64,000 nucleotides of DNA from contig NC_083689.1 in the NCBI RefSeq assembly GCF_033118175.1, positions 23,356,501-23,420,500 of the forward strand. The letters are read 5' to 3'. This document shows, piece after piece, positions 1 through 31,302 of this stretch. The translations under genes were made by a program, and so were the position numbers. The DNA comes from Dama dama. Its lineage: Eukaryota > Chordata > Mammalia > Artiodactyla > Cervidae. The notes under the pieces were generated by a model. The model did no database searches, was not told the origin of the DNA, and saw nothing but the letters and a program-made list of their open reading frames with translations. Every line of letters starts with the position of its first letter. The stretch's first letter is position 1.

Positions 1-555
1 CTGTGGGACCAAGGAACAGATGTATTACGAAAGATGTGATTGGAACTGAAATAAAGAGATAGGTAAGAGGGTGAGGTTACAGAACAAAATGTCCTCAGCG
101 GGTCAAGATAGAGAAGGGGGTGGAGGGTGACAGTCTGTTGTAATCGCAACAATAAAAGCTTGTGTTGCCTGACAAGGGCTGAGCATCAGGTGATTGGCAG
201 GAAATGTGTCTTCTGAGGACAGAAGCATCCATTTCTTTCATTCAGGTAGCCTATATTCTGAGCTTCCACTCTCCAAGGAGCTGGGCTGGGAGAGAGAGAG
301 AGACAAATGCAACGTCTTCCTTGCTTTCAAAATGCTCACAATGAGAAGGGAAAGGAGAGCAAGACAGAGAGGATGGGAATTAGAATACAGCAAGAGCCAA
401 ATGCCAGAAACAAGCAGGTGTACTGGGAATTCCAAGAAACAGGGACCTGGTAGAAATGGGGAGAACTGAAATTTTTGTGCACCAAGCCCCCAGCTAGGAA
501 TCGAGGAGAAAATTCTTCTGGTTAGAAAAGGTCTGATCCCTTGATCCTCCTCAAA
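1..555. other. Unassigned sequence upstream of MAP2K2
   Basis: No gene recognised. Contains a short GA run (about 289-302). The short reading frames here show no family resemblance. Confidence 0.5.
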
Positions 556-980
556 AACCAATTTAACTCAGCCATAAAAAAGAATGAAATAATGCCATTT
601 ACAGCCACATGGATGGACCTAGAGATGATTGTACTAAGTGAAGTCAAAGACAAATATATGCTATCACTTATCTGTGGAATCTAAAATAGGATACAATGAA
701 CTTTACAAAACAGAAAGAGACACAAAGACGTAGAAAACAAACCTATGGTTGCCAAAGGGAAAAGGGGGAGATAAACTAGGAATTTGGGATCGACAGGAAT
801 ACACCGCTATATATAAAATAAATAACAAAGATGTACAGCACAGGGGAAGATATTCAATATCTTATAATAACCTGGAATGGAAAATAGATTCATATATGCA
901 TATACATATAGATATTGTAAATCACTTTGCTGTATACCTGAATCATTGTAAATCAACTATACTTCAAAAAAAAAAAAAGA
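556..980 (+). mobile_element. Young ruminant L1 3' end with A-tail
   Basis: Matches the remembered L1-BT 3' UTR pattern: begins with the AACTCAGCCATAAAAAAGAA region, passes through a GCACAGGGGAAGATATTCAA region, and ends with TCAACTATACTTC and a 12-A tail at 967-978. 5'-truncated and non-coding. Confidence 0.75.
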
Positions 981-1004
981 ACTGATTTATTGTTCTACCT
1001 GAAG

Positions 1005-1632
1005 GGCAATCCCCAAAGTACATATGATGGAGGATCATACAGCAAGGGAAAAAACAAATTACTGTTACATACAATCACATAGATGAATAACAAAAATATT
1101 TTGCTGAGCAAAAGAAGTTGGACACAAGAGCACGTACTGTACAATTCCATTTTCACAAAGCTCTAGAACAGGCAAAATTAATCTCTGGGGATAGAAATCA
1201 GAATCTAGGATGCCTGTGGGGGAGTGGGGGGGTTTCAACCAGCTTGTTCTGGCTCATAAGTGCCTTCCGGTACCATCCTTTCCAACTTCATGGTAGTTGG
1301 AAATTAGTCTTGGTGGGAATATATACACCACAGAATATGACAAATACTGCAAATTAAAAACCAGGGTTTCTCTCTCTCTCTCTCTGTTCCCCCACCCCCT
1401 CCTATTTCACAAGCCCATTGTTAAACATTTACCAGCACACTACTGCTGCTCAGGGCAAGGGGGATTAACTGAACAGGACACTGAGAAAACTTTCTGGACT
1501 AATGGAAATGTTCTGCTTCTTGTTTCCGGGAATGGCTTCACGGGTGTATATAATTGTAAAAGCTTAAGGAATTGAACACTCAAGAACTGTTCGTTTATTA
1601 TATGTAAGTTACAGCTCAATAAAAGAAAGACT
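1005..1632 (+). mobile_element. Old mammalian L1 3' end
   Basis: Typical ancient L1 3' UTR pattern, from GCAAAAGAAGTTGGACACAA to TATATGTAAGTTACAGCTCA at the end, diverged and interrupted. Contains a (TC)n run near 1369-1385. Confidence 0.6.
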
Positions 1633-1977
1633 ATATGTGTGTATATAGCCTAAAATAAAATGATAGAGAAATCACTTTGCAGAACAGAAGGACGCTGGAA
1701 ACGCCCAGATCTGGGAACGGTCATGGTGTTTTTTGAAGCTAGATGCGCATTCTGAATTTTGAATGAGTGACTGAGAATGGTGAGAGGCAAAATGAGAGGC
1801 TCAGACTGGAGAAGAGGAGGGGCAGGTGTGTCTGGGAGCAGTTTTCATCAGGGGAGAGCAATGGTTACATCTTTGCATTTTTAAAGCATTGTCACATTTT
1901 GCAATTATGTTTACTTAGATTATGTAGCTATTTTTTAAAAACATTGTATCTCTCAGTGTCTATGGGGTCTAATACTT

Positions 1978-2322
1978 AGTTCAGTTCAGTCGCTCAGTCC
2001 TGTCCAACCCTTTGAGACCCCATGAACAGCGGCACGCCAGGCCTCCCTGTCTATTACCAACTCCCGGAGTTTACCCAAACTCATGTCCATCGAGTCGGTG
2101 ATGCCATCCAGCCATCTCATCCTCTGTCGTCCCCTTCTCCTGCTGCCCCCAATCCCTCCCAGCATCAGGGTCTTTTCCAATGAGTCAACTCTTCGCATGA
2201 GGTGGCCAAAGTATTGGAGTTTCAGCTTCAGCATCAGTCCTTCCAATGAACACCCAGGACTGGTCTCCTTTAGGATGGACTGGTTGGATCTCCTTGCAGT
2301 CCAAGGGACTCTCAAAGGCTTG
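1978..2322 (-). mobile_element. BovB-derived retroposon (ART2A/Bov-A type)
   Basis: Reads on the minus strand. A 109-codon open frame at 1986-2315 resembles the BovB (RTE) ORF carboxyl end, with MLKLKLQYFGHLMRR and RGRQRMRWLDGITDSMDM. The + strand shows the usual TTCAGTTCAGTCGCTCAGTC start. No functional element remains. Confidence 0.85.
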
Positions 2323-2350
2323 CAAATTAACTGTTAAAAGAATGACTGCA

Positions 2351-2578
2351 GGAACATCCCTGGTGGTCTAGTGGCCAAGACTGGTCGCTCCCAATGTAGG
2401 GGTCCCAGGTTTGACTCCTGGTCAGGGAAGGAGATTCTACATGTTACAAGTAAGGGATCTCATGCTGCAACTTAAAAAAAGATCCCTCATCTTCAATGAC
2501 GATGGAAGATCCCAAGTGTTGCAACCAAGACCTGGTGCAGCCAAATAAATAAACAAGAAAAAGAAGAAAAAAAAAAAA
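2351..2578 (+). mobile_element. CHR-type tRNA-Glu SINE
   Basis: Begins CATCCCTGGTGGTCTAGTGG, has the box-B-like GGTTTGACTCCTGGTCAGGG segment and ends with GCAGCCAAATAAATAAAC and an A-rich tail. Internally extended. Confidence 0.85.
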
Positions 2579-2847
2579 TGACTGCAGGGTGGCCGGACAG
2601 GAAGTGGGCAAGACTGAGCCAGGGGACCCAGGGGAACTGAGCTGGACCTAGAAGTGGATCTAATCTCCCTTTCTCTATTTCTTCCCATGTGAAGATGCAC
2701 CCCACCATGAAACATGCACAGGTGCTCAGAGATGTGAGCCCCCCCAAAAGCAATGTGGGAAGTCAACATTTTCCTATTTAAATGACTGTCCTTTATTCTC
2801 TCCCGTGTACTGCCTTTTTTTAATTGGTGCTAAAATCACTTTTCTTG

Positions 2848-3620
2848 TAAAATGGTTTAGCCATTGTGGAAAACAGTATGATGATCCCTCAAAAAATTAA
2901 ACATAGTGATTTCCTTGGTGGTCCAGTGGCTAAGACTCCACCCTCCCCAATGCAACGGGCACGGGTTTGATCCCTGGTGAGGAAACTAGATCCCATATGC
3001 CGAAACTAACAGCACAGCTAATAATAATAATGTAATTTTTATTTAATTATGGAGCTAAAGATCCCACATGCTGCAATGGACCTGGTGCCGCCAAATACTT
3101 TAAAAAAATTAAAACGTAGGAATGCCACATGATCCAACAATCCCACTTTTAAGTAGATATTAAAAATAATTGCAGGCAGGAATTTCAACAGATATTGGTA
3201 CACCCTTGTCCATAGCAGCCCTATTCACAACAGCCAAAAAGGAGACACACCCAAAAGTCCATCAGAGGAAAAACCGAGAAACAAAATGTGGTCTAACCAT
3301 GCAGTGGAACACTACTCAGCCTTAAAAAGGAAAGAAATTCTGACACATGCGAGAACATAAATGGACCTTGAGGATATATATAGACCTTGAAGTGAAATAA
3401 GAGTGAAATAAGCCAGTCACAAAGGACAATTACTATAGAGTGGAGGTCTGGGGAAGTCAGTGTTTCATGGGGACAAAGTTTCAGTTTGGAAACTGAGAAA
3501 GTTCTGGAGATGTTTGCGGGGGATGGTTGCAAAACAGTGTGAACGTACTTAATGCCACTGAGCCATGCAGTTACCAGTGGTAAGTTTTATATTAGGTATA
3601 CTCACAACAAAAAAAGTTTT
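2848..3620 (+). mobile_element. Old L1 3' end split by a SINE
   Basis: Left part 2848-2906 and right part about 3104-3620 join into a standard ancient L1 3' UTR, with CACATGATCCAACAATCCCA and CACAACAGCCAAAAAGGAGA segments. The gap is the CHR SINE at 2907-3103. Confidence 0.75.
2907..3103 (+). mobile_element. CHR SINE nested in L1, with target duplication
   Basis: TTTCCTTGGTGGTCCAGTGG start, GGTTTGATCCCTGGTGAGGA middle and GTGCCGCCAAATA end. Flanks AAAAAATTAAACATAG (2891-2906) and AAAAAATTAAAACGTAG-like (3103-3119) are the diverged target-site duplication. Confidence 0.8.
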
Positions 3621-4084
3621 TAAATGACGTCTCTTTCACGAAGGAATGATGGTAATTGACATGAGTTTACAGGATATGTTCATTAATTGGCAAAAAGTCT
3701 TAAGTTGACTCTGACAACTTAAGTGTCCCACAACTGTTGAGGATTTTGCTGGCTTACGCAGTCCCAGTCTGGAAACCGCAAGGTTCTGAGGGGCTGACCT
3801 CTCCTCCACGCGCACTTGCCCACCGCATCCTGCCTGTCGCCCGGCCTCCCGCTGCGTCCCTTCCTTGTACCCCAGGCGCATGCGCACTCGTTCGGTAGGA
3901 GGTGAGTGAGTGCGCACGCTCCGGGCACAGTCTCGCGTCAATCTCCGCCCCTTTTCCCTTCGAGGAGGCAGCCCCAAGCAGGTGCGCACGCGTCGGGGCG
4001 AGGGGCGGGGCCCGAGCGGCTCCTCCCCAGGCGGTGGCTCTCGCGAGAGGCCGGCCCGCGATCTCGTAGCTCCCCCTCCCCTCC

Positions 4085-4334
4085 CTCCGCCTCCCGGGCT
4101 CCTGCTGCAGCGTCAGCCCCTGTCCGGCTTCGGTGGCTGCGGCGGCCCCGATCCCGCCGCTTCAGCCCCGGCGACCTTTGGGGCCCCTCGCCCCAGATCC
4201 GCAGCACCGCCCATCCTCGGCGCCGGCCTAGGCCGCGGCCGCAGCCCCGGGCTCGCGTCGGTGCCGCCCGCTCCCGGCCCGCCCCCTATGGGCCCCGGCT
4301 AGAGACGCCGCCGCCGCCGGCCCGCGGAGCCCCG
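4085..4334 (+). other. MAP2K2: MAP2K2 5' UTR (start approximate)
   Basis: GC-rich leader that closely resembles the human leader as remembered, so the transcription start is placed near 4070-4100. It contains a four-codon upstream ORF, ATG at 4288 to TAG at 4300-4302, encoding M-G-P-G. This lies 32 nt before the main ATG. The main start has C at -3 and C at +4, a weak context. Confidence 0.6.
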
Positions 4335-25059
<20,725 letters not shown>

Positions 25060-25260
25060 CGGTGGTCCTGCTGCCGCCACCCCACCCGCCCCTCCTGCCA
25101 TGCCCTCCGAGGGGACGCACATGTGGCCCTCAGGCCCAGGGAGGCCGATACTGCTGTGCTGTCTTCTCAGATCCTGCTTCCTTAGGTTTAAAGAAAAAAG
25201 AAAAAAAAAAAACAAAACAGGGAAAGAAAAAGTAAATGTGCCAGTTGTGCTTCTTGTTCC
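25060..25260 (+). other. MAP2K2: MAP2K2 3' UTR (proximal form)
   Basis: Follows the stop codon. The stretch CTGCTTCCTTAGGTTTA followed by an A-rich tract near 25,165-25,235 resembles the end of the human MAP2K2 mRNA as remembered, so the main 3' end is placed at about 25,240-25,260. Confidence 0.55.
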
Positions 25261-25270
25261 TTGTTCTTGG
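25231..25270 (+). terminator. MAP2K2: Candidate proximal poly(A) signal of MAP2K2
   Basis: Variant hexamer AGTAAA at 25231-25236 within an A-rich tract, followed by a T/GT-rich stretch at 25,238-25,270. No canonical AATAAA is present in this part. The assignment rests on context and recalled similarity to the human 3' end. Confidence 0.4.
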
Positions 25271-27430
25271 GGTCTGGATCCCTGTCCAACCAGGGTGGAC
25301 GCCTCTACCAGGGTCAACCTGGGCTCCACCAGGCCCAACCCCCAGGAGATGGAGATGGTTTTGGGCACTGGCTTTGCTCCTTTCCAAGCTGTGAGGCCTC
25401 GGAGCAGCCCCCAGAGAGGGGGTGCCATCTTGGGGTGGATGTGTGCCCCTCGCCTGGCGTCTGTCCCTTGGAGGTGGTCCCCCCAGCCCAGAAGAACAGT
25501 CGGGTCCCCAATGGCTGTCATGGGATCCTCTTCCCAAGCTTCTCCTGCCTCTGGCTGCACAGCCTGTCCTTGGCAGAATGTGACCTGCCCCCCAGGAGGT
25601 ACCCACCTGTCCCCTCCTGTGCTTCGGGGAGCAGACTCTCCTGACAGCAGCCTGAGCTGACACTCGCTCGACAGAAAGGAAGCCTTGGGTTTCCAAGCTG
25701 TCGTGTGGTTGAAACCCCAGCAGATTGTGCAGATAAGGCCGCTCCCCCCACGCCTGCCACCCGACAGATGTGGGCGGGCGGCTCTGTGTCACCTCTACTC
25801 GCCCAGCAAATCAGAAGTGACCACATGGGGCACGTCACTCTTGGGGCCTTGAACTGTCCAGCCGGCGGCTGTGAGGTTGTCCTGGCTCCCACTGTCCATT
25901 GGGGTGCCCAGCCAGGCCCCCTGCCATGGTCTGCGTGAGGCTTGAAGCTGACACCCAGCCTTTCCACCTTCAGGGCTGTCCCTCCTCTGATGGTGGAGGC
26001 CGCCTCTGAGCCATCGGCGGTAGGAAGTGGTGGAGGGCAGGGCCTCTTCTAAGGCTTCCCCTCCTCCCAGCTCTGCGAAGATGAAGCTCTGAGCCTCCCC
26101 CCAACCCCAATACTTCCTGAAGGCTTGAAACAAGTTGATATTTATCTGTGATAAGTTTCAGAGGAAGGTTCTCCGAGGGCAACGGGCCTGGGGTGAGCCA
26201 CACCGGCCCTGCATTTCTAGAGAGGGGGCTGCAGAAGATGGGGGCATGTGGCCCTGTGGGAGCTGCTGGATCCTTTCTTCTCTGGGAGACCCTGCTAGTC
26301 TCTTGTGTGTTTTTTTCCCCCGCTCTGTGGTCACCAAAGAGAAGACAAATTGGTAGCTCTTCCAACCAGGTTTCTGCCACTTCATGGTTGCCTCTGAAAT
26401 CTCACCTAATTTAGAAAAGAATAAAAAAGATAACTAAAAGTGGCAGAGGTGTGGCTCTGTGGGCACCCCGGCTCCCTCCAGAGCCTCAGAGGGGGAAGGG
26501 GACCTAACGGGTGAACTGTGACTCAGCATCTTGGCCCGTGGGCGCCCAGCACTGGCGGTCACAGACAGGCCCATCTTTGGGCCAATCCTGTACAGCCAGG
26601 CTTCAGGCCTGACTGCTTTCTGTTAACAGGGCCGACGGCCACTTGCAAGGAGAAAGAGACCACGTTGGTAGGGGTCCTAGGGGTGCCGGAGAATTTGGGG
26701 TAGGTGGGGGTGAGGGAGCTCGGAGAGGAGGATTCAAAAGCAGGCGCCTCCCCCAGCCCATCAGCTCCCCGCAGCCACTGCCTGCTGTGTCACTTCACCA
26801 TCCCCAAGGGAAAGGACCAACAACACATGGCTTCTCCCTTTTCCCACTCGGAGGCTCATCCAGGAACATACCGGAGCCCTGGAGACCACGATGAAAGTGA
26901 CTTTCAACAGCCTGAGGTCTCCTCTCTATCCTGCCCCCTGAAAATGTCCCTAGATTGGCACCCTCTGCTCTGACACCCCATCTCTTCTGAGTTCGTGGGG
27001 GGTCCAACCCTGGCTGCTCCCCACAACCTGGTGGCCAGAGACTGGCTTAGGGATGCCGTCCCCTGTCCTGCCGAAGTCCTCTCCTGCGAGGGGGCAGGCT
27101 CTTATCCCTGAAATGTGTAACTTCTGTTGCTCTGGGGGTTTCCTGACATGGGGGTCCAGGCAGAAGGCAGACTCAGGCTGTCGAGTACTCCCAGGCCCAT
27201 CCCCAGCTTCTTGTGAAAGACTGTTCTGTGTCAAGGTTCCTCGTGGCTGTTCCTTAAACCCTGAGATGGCCAAGGGCGTGAGGTGACACAACTGCCATGT
27301 CCAGGGACCCCCAGCGCCCCTCTGTCTGACCTCATGTCAATCAGGAAATGAATCCGAGAGCTTCAGAATCTCACCTGTTGGGTGTTTTCTCACTTGGGGT
27401 TTGAGTTTTCTTCACTTTGGGGGGTTTTGG
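25270..27430. other. Unique sequence downstream of MAP2K2
   Basis: Mostly non-repetitive GC-rich DNA. Apart from the distal AATAAA at 26420 no gene signal is recognised. Many short overlapping frames occur in both strands, as expected for high GC. Confidence 0.5.
26420..26465 (+). terminator. Candidate distal poly(A) signal
   Basis: Canonical AATAAA at 26420-26425, followed 15-40 nt later by a GT-rich stretch (GTGGCAGAGGTGTGGCTCTG). The 1.2 kb between here and the proximal site looks repeat-free, so a longer MAP2K2 3' UTR is possible. Confidence 0.35.
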
Positions 27431-27438
27431 GGCCTTTT

Positions 27439-27453
27439 GTGTGTGTGTGTGTA
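27439..27453 (+). repeat. (TG)n microsatellite
   Basis: Short TGTGTGTGTGTGTGT run. Confidence 0.9.
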
Positions 27454-27535
27454 CTTGGTTTGGAAGAAGATAACCAGCATCTTGATGCAAGTTTCTCTTC
27501 AGGTCGAAGTTCTCTTATTAAACAGCAGTGGGAAG

Positions 27536-27798
27536 GACTGATGCTGGAGCTGAAGCTCCAATACTTTAGCCACCTGATACGAAGAGCCAACTCATTGGAA
27601 AAGACACTGATGCTGGGAATGATTGAGGGCAAGTGAAGAAGGGGGTGACAGAGGATGAGATGGTTGGATGGCATGAGCGACTCAATGAACATGAGTTTGA
27701 GCAAACTCCAGGAGACAGTGAAGGACAGGGAAGCCTGGCGTGCTGCAGTCAATGGGGTCGCAAAGAGTCGGACATGACTGAGCAACTGAAAAACAACA
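27536..27798 (+). mobile_element. BovB-derived retroposon, sense
   Basis: Same family as the 1,978 copy, in opposite orientation: GGACTGATGCTGGAGCTGAA to GAGTCGGACATGACTGAGCA, followed by an A/C-rich tail AAAAACAACAGC. Confidence 0.85.
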
Positions 27799-28091
27799 GC
27801 ACTGCAAGACCGTGTGTGTTGTACCCTGTGTCCCCAGAGAGCAGGCTCTGTCTCTGCACGGTTCTGAGCCCTGAGCAACTCACAGATGACCTTGGAATAA
27901 GTGAGAAGCCAGAAAAGCTGGCTCAGTTTAGGCTTCTCCTATCAACCCCAGGTGTGGGGCAGGAGCCATCTAAAAAGCTTAGGGTCACGGCTGAATGCCT
28001 GTTGGCTTCCACCAACAGGAATTCTCAAGTGGGACCGGCCCTTGCCCTGGGAACTTCGCACTCCCTTCTCTGAGCATTAAAGGCATTCCAG

Positions 28092-28296
28092 GGGTGGTGT
28101 GAAAGTTGCTCAGTCGTGTCTGACTCTTTTCCACCCCATGGACTGCCAGGCTTCTCTGTAGATGGAATTCTCCAGGCCAGAATACTGGAGTGGGTAGCCA
28201 TTCCCTTCTCCAGGGGAATCTTCCCAACCCAGGGTTCGAACCCAGGTCTCCCCCATTGCAAGTGGATTTTTACCGCCTGAGCCACCAGGGAAGCCT
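28092..28296 (-). mobile_element. Bov-tA SINE, minus strand
   Basis: GAAAGTTGCTCAGTCGTGTC, then GAATACTGGAGTGGGTAGCC and finally GAGCCACCAGGGAAGCC: an inverted full-length Bov-tA. Confidence 0.9.
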
Positions 28297-29060
28297 AGGG
28301 GTGGGGCAGGGGGAAAATGGAAGGAAAAAAGGTGCTTAGAACCAGCAGGCAGATTCCAGGTGGCTCTGTGCCCGTGTGCCTGCTGATATCACCAGGACAC
28401 ACGTGCGTCATCCAACTGCAAGCAAAACTTAAATTTCCTCACTGATCACGTTTAAAACGAGGTAAGGAAAAGAAACAGGTGAAGGTAATTTGATGATGTG
28501 TTTTATTTAACCCGCTATAGCCAAATATTAGGGTTGCACTTCACATCAACATGAAATATTTGGTCTGTTGCTTTTTTTGTGGGGGGAGGAAGAAGGTACA
28601 GAGTCTGCAGTGCTCTATGTTTTGCCTTCAAGGTGCATCTGAATTCAGATGTCCTGCATCTCCAGCTCTGTCCACACGTGGCCAGAGACAGCTCTGTCCT
28701 CTCCCAGCTGGGTCTCAGTGGGGACAGTCTTGCCTCCTTAATCCAGAGGACACTGGTGTCTGGGGACATCTGTGAACATCACGACAGGGGGGTGGGGAGC
28801 TCCTGGCATCCAGTGGGTGGAGCCAGGGATGCTGTTTCACCCTCACTGTGCCCACGAGGGGCCTTGCAGAAGGTAACCCGGCCTGGCATCCGCAGCAGAG
28901 GGAGGAAGCTGGTTTGGGCCCATGCCCCTCCCGGAATCCGGTGGTGTAGGAGGGCACAGTCCCGTAGCAGTGGAGGTCAGACTGGGTCTTCTCTGTCCGG
29001 GGCAGCCCTGCCTGAATCTACCAGGTGTCCTGTGTCCAGAGTTGGGGGACACTGTGGCAG

Positions 29061-29083
29061 GAAGGTTCCAGAACCTTCTGGAA
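29061..29083 (+). promoter_or_regulatory. Candidate heat-shock element, five units
   Basis: Alternating GAA/TTC triplets with exact 2-nt spacing: GAA 29061, TTC 29066, GAA 29071, TTC 29076, GAA 29081. HSF trimers need three such units, and here all five match the nGAAn rule. Binding is inferred. Confidence 0.6.
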
Positions 29084-29846
29084 GGTGGAGAGTCAGGAGA
29101 AGGGTGCTCAGCCGGCCCGGGGCTTAGAGGTCTGTGCGAGCAGGAAACCTCTGGTCCCTGGAGGCGGAACTTCGTGGAGTCCGGGTTAACAGAGTTCAGT
29201 TCAGAAGAAGCTGCCACTGGGTTTCCCAGAAAGCGGGGGGGAGGGGGGTGTCGGGTGGGCGGAGTGGGAGTGAGGAAGGGGAAGGGACCGCCTCAAAACG
29301 AAACCAGCAGGGGCCCTGCGGGCCACGCCCCGCCTCCCCTGGGGCGGCAGCTCCCAGCTGACCAGGTGTGCTGGCCCTGGGGCCTCCCGGGGCTGGAGGC
29401 CACACCTCAGAGCCACAGGCCAGGTGGGTGGAGGACCGGTTTGCAGTCCCCGTGGTAAAGGCAAGGTGGCTCTGGAGGAAGAAGGAGGGCGGAGGAAGAG
29501 GCCAGGCCCCTCGGCAGCCTGAACCGAGGCTCAGGTTTCTGCCCAGCCTTCCCCGGGGACTCAGAGAGGCTGGTGGAGAAGCACCTGGAGAATCAGAGCC
29601 AGGCCCCAGGTGAGGGAGGGACCGAGGCCCGCAGCTGTGTCTCCTCCCCGCCCCCATCCCTCCCCTGAACCCACCCCTGGGGAGGACACGCCCTCTGAAA
29701 GGAGGGGTCATCACCGCGGACTAAATGAGATGGCTACTGCTGACCCCCGCCCCCCCAAGAAGGAAGCAGACCCTCTCTTGAACATCTCGAATTCCCTTTG
29801 CCTTCACCCTGGCCACACCCCATGAGTTGCTCAGAACAGGTAACCG

Positions 29847-29866
29847 CCCCCCCCCCCCCCCCCCCC
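29847..29866 (+). repeat. Poly(C) run of 20
   Basis: Uninterrupted 20 cytosines. Could fold as G-quadruplex on the minus strand. Run length may be imprecise in any assembly. Confidence 0.9.
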
Positions 29867-30101
29867 GCGCTTCCCTCCCTGAGCCCTCGTGACCTGGGAC
29901 CTGTCCAGAGGCTCCTACTCTCCCAGACAGATGCTGACCCTCCCCACACCTCCACGCCCTGCGCGCTGGAATGAGCTCACAGCATTAGGGCAGCGCTAGG
30001 CAGGAGGCCATGGACTGGGTGTCAACGTTGAGAGTCTTTGGGGGGCAGAGTGGGCATCGTCTGACAGGAGAACCCATGTGAGCAAGAGCGTGGTGATGGG
30101 T

Positions 30102-30212
30102 GCTGCTAAGTCGCTTCAGTCATGTTCGACTCTTTGTGACCCTATGAACCGTAGCACGCCCGGCTCCTCTGTCCATGGGATAGGGTGCAAAATCTTTCAC
30201 CACCTCCAGCAG
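30102..30212 (-). mobile_element. Bov-type SINE fragment
   Basis: GCTGCTAAGTCGCTTCAGTC to CTCCTCTGTCCATGGGAT: the head of an inverted Bov-tA/Bov-A copy, truncated. Confidence 0.75.
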
Positions 30213-30473
30213 AGCAATGACCACTCTCCTAGTGGGCCCCAAAGGGGGCCTCAGCTCAGAAGATCTGCCTCCACCGTGCCTCTTATGGACTGTTTCATTC
30301 TGGAGGTGGCAGATAGGGTGGCGGAGGTCACAGAGACTAGGATGTTGGCTGCCTACCAGATGAACAGAAGCCTGTCTTCATTTCAAACTCCACTGGCCTT
30401 GGGTGTGGGACCAGGTGGTGGCCAAGTAGGGAGCCGGGTCACTAGGATATCTGGCTAAGAAGCTGGAACTTTG

Positions 30474-30645
30474 GAACTTCCCTGGTGGTCCAGGGGCTAA
30501 GACAGCATGCTCCCAATGCAGGGGGACTGGGTTCCGTCCCTCGTCAGGGAACTAGATCCCACATATCACAACTAAAAATCCTGAATGCCACACTAACACT
30601 CTGTGCAGCCAAATAAATTTTTAAAAATAAATATTAAAAGAAAAA
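30474..30645 (+). mobile_element. CHR SINE
   Basis: GGAACTTCCCTGGTGGTCCA to GCAGCCAAATAAATTTTTAA. Confidence 0.85.
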
Positions 30646-30868
30646 GTCACAGAGAGAGCTGGGCCCACAGAACAGGACAAGGCCTTGGACCAGAGACCCC
30701 ACCCCGCAAAACCTTCCTGGGGATCCAGACCGGACCGGTCATACCACGAATACCCTTGTCCTGGTATTGCCTGCGTCAGGTGGAGGCCCCTTACGTCCTG
30801 TCCCCCTGTCCCCTCTTCCTCCCAGAAGACCACACCCACCTCCAGGCACCAGCATTGCACTGCAGTCC

Positions 30869-31022
30869 TTTTTTTTTTTTTAATATTTATTTTTATTTAT
30901 TTATTTGGCTGTGTTGGGTCTTAGCTGGGGCATGTGGGGTCTAGTTCCCTGACCAGGGATTGAACCTGGCTCCCCTGCATTGGGAGCTCAGAATCTTAGC
31001 CACTGGAGCACCAGGGAAGTTC
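30869..31022 (-). mobile_element. CHR SINE, minus strand
   Basis: T-run at the + strand start, then ATTTATTTGGCTGTGTTGGG and GAGCACCAGGGAAGTTCC at the end. Confidence 0.85.
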
Positions 31023-31302
31023 CTGTGGGTGTCTCCTGAGGAGGCCTCTCTGCCTTCTCGGAGCCCCCATAACCCTCCCCTGTGGCTGGGGTGCTCGCCA
31101 CCACCACACTCACCTACAAGTTTATGCACAGGGTCAGCCCACTGCCCTCTCCCCTGCCTGGACACCCATCTCCTTTCTTCCTTAACAGCCTTGGATTTTG
31201 CAGTGGAGACCAATGAGATTTCAAGGGCAGCCACATCAGCCCCCCTAACCCTGATGCCTGTGAGGGGACCAGTGTACAGGGGTAGGGGCTGCCCAGGGGT
31301 CA

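Larger units (their letters stand above)
28300..30095. other. Unique GC-rich intergenic island with heat-shock-like element
   Basis: Largely repeat-free. It contains the five-unit heat-shock element at 29061-29083 and a 20-base C run at 29847-29866. No convincing exon was identified. Confidence 0.5.

Noticed and set aside
28579..29458. Open frames of about 180 codons around the heat-shock-like element
   Set aside because: GC-driven frames without domain, start context or splice support.
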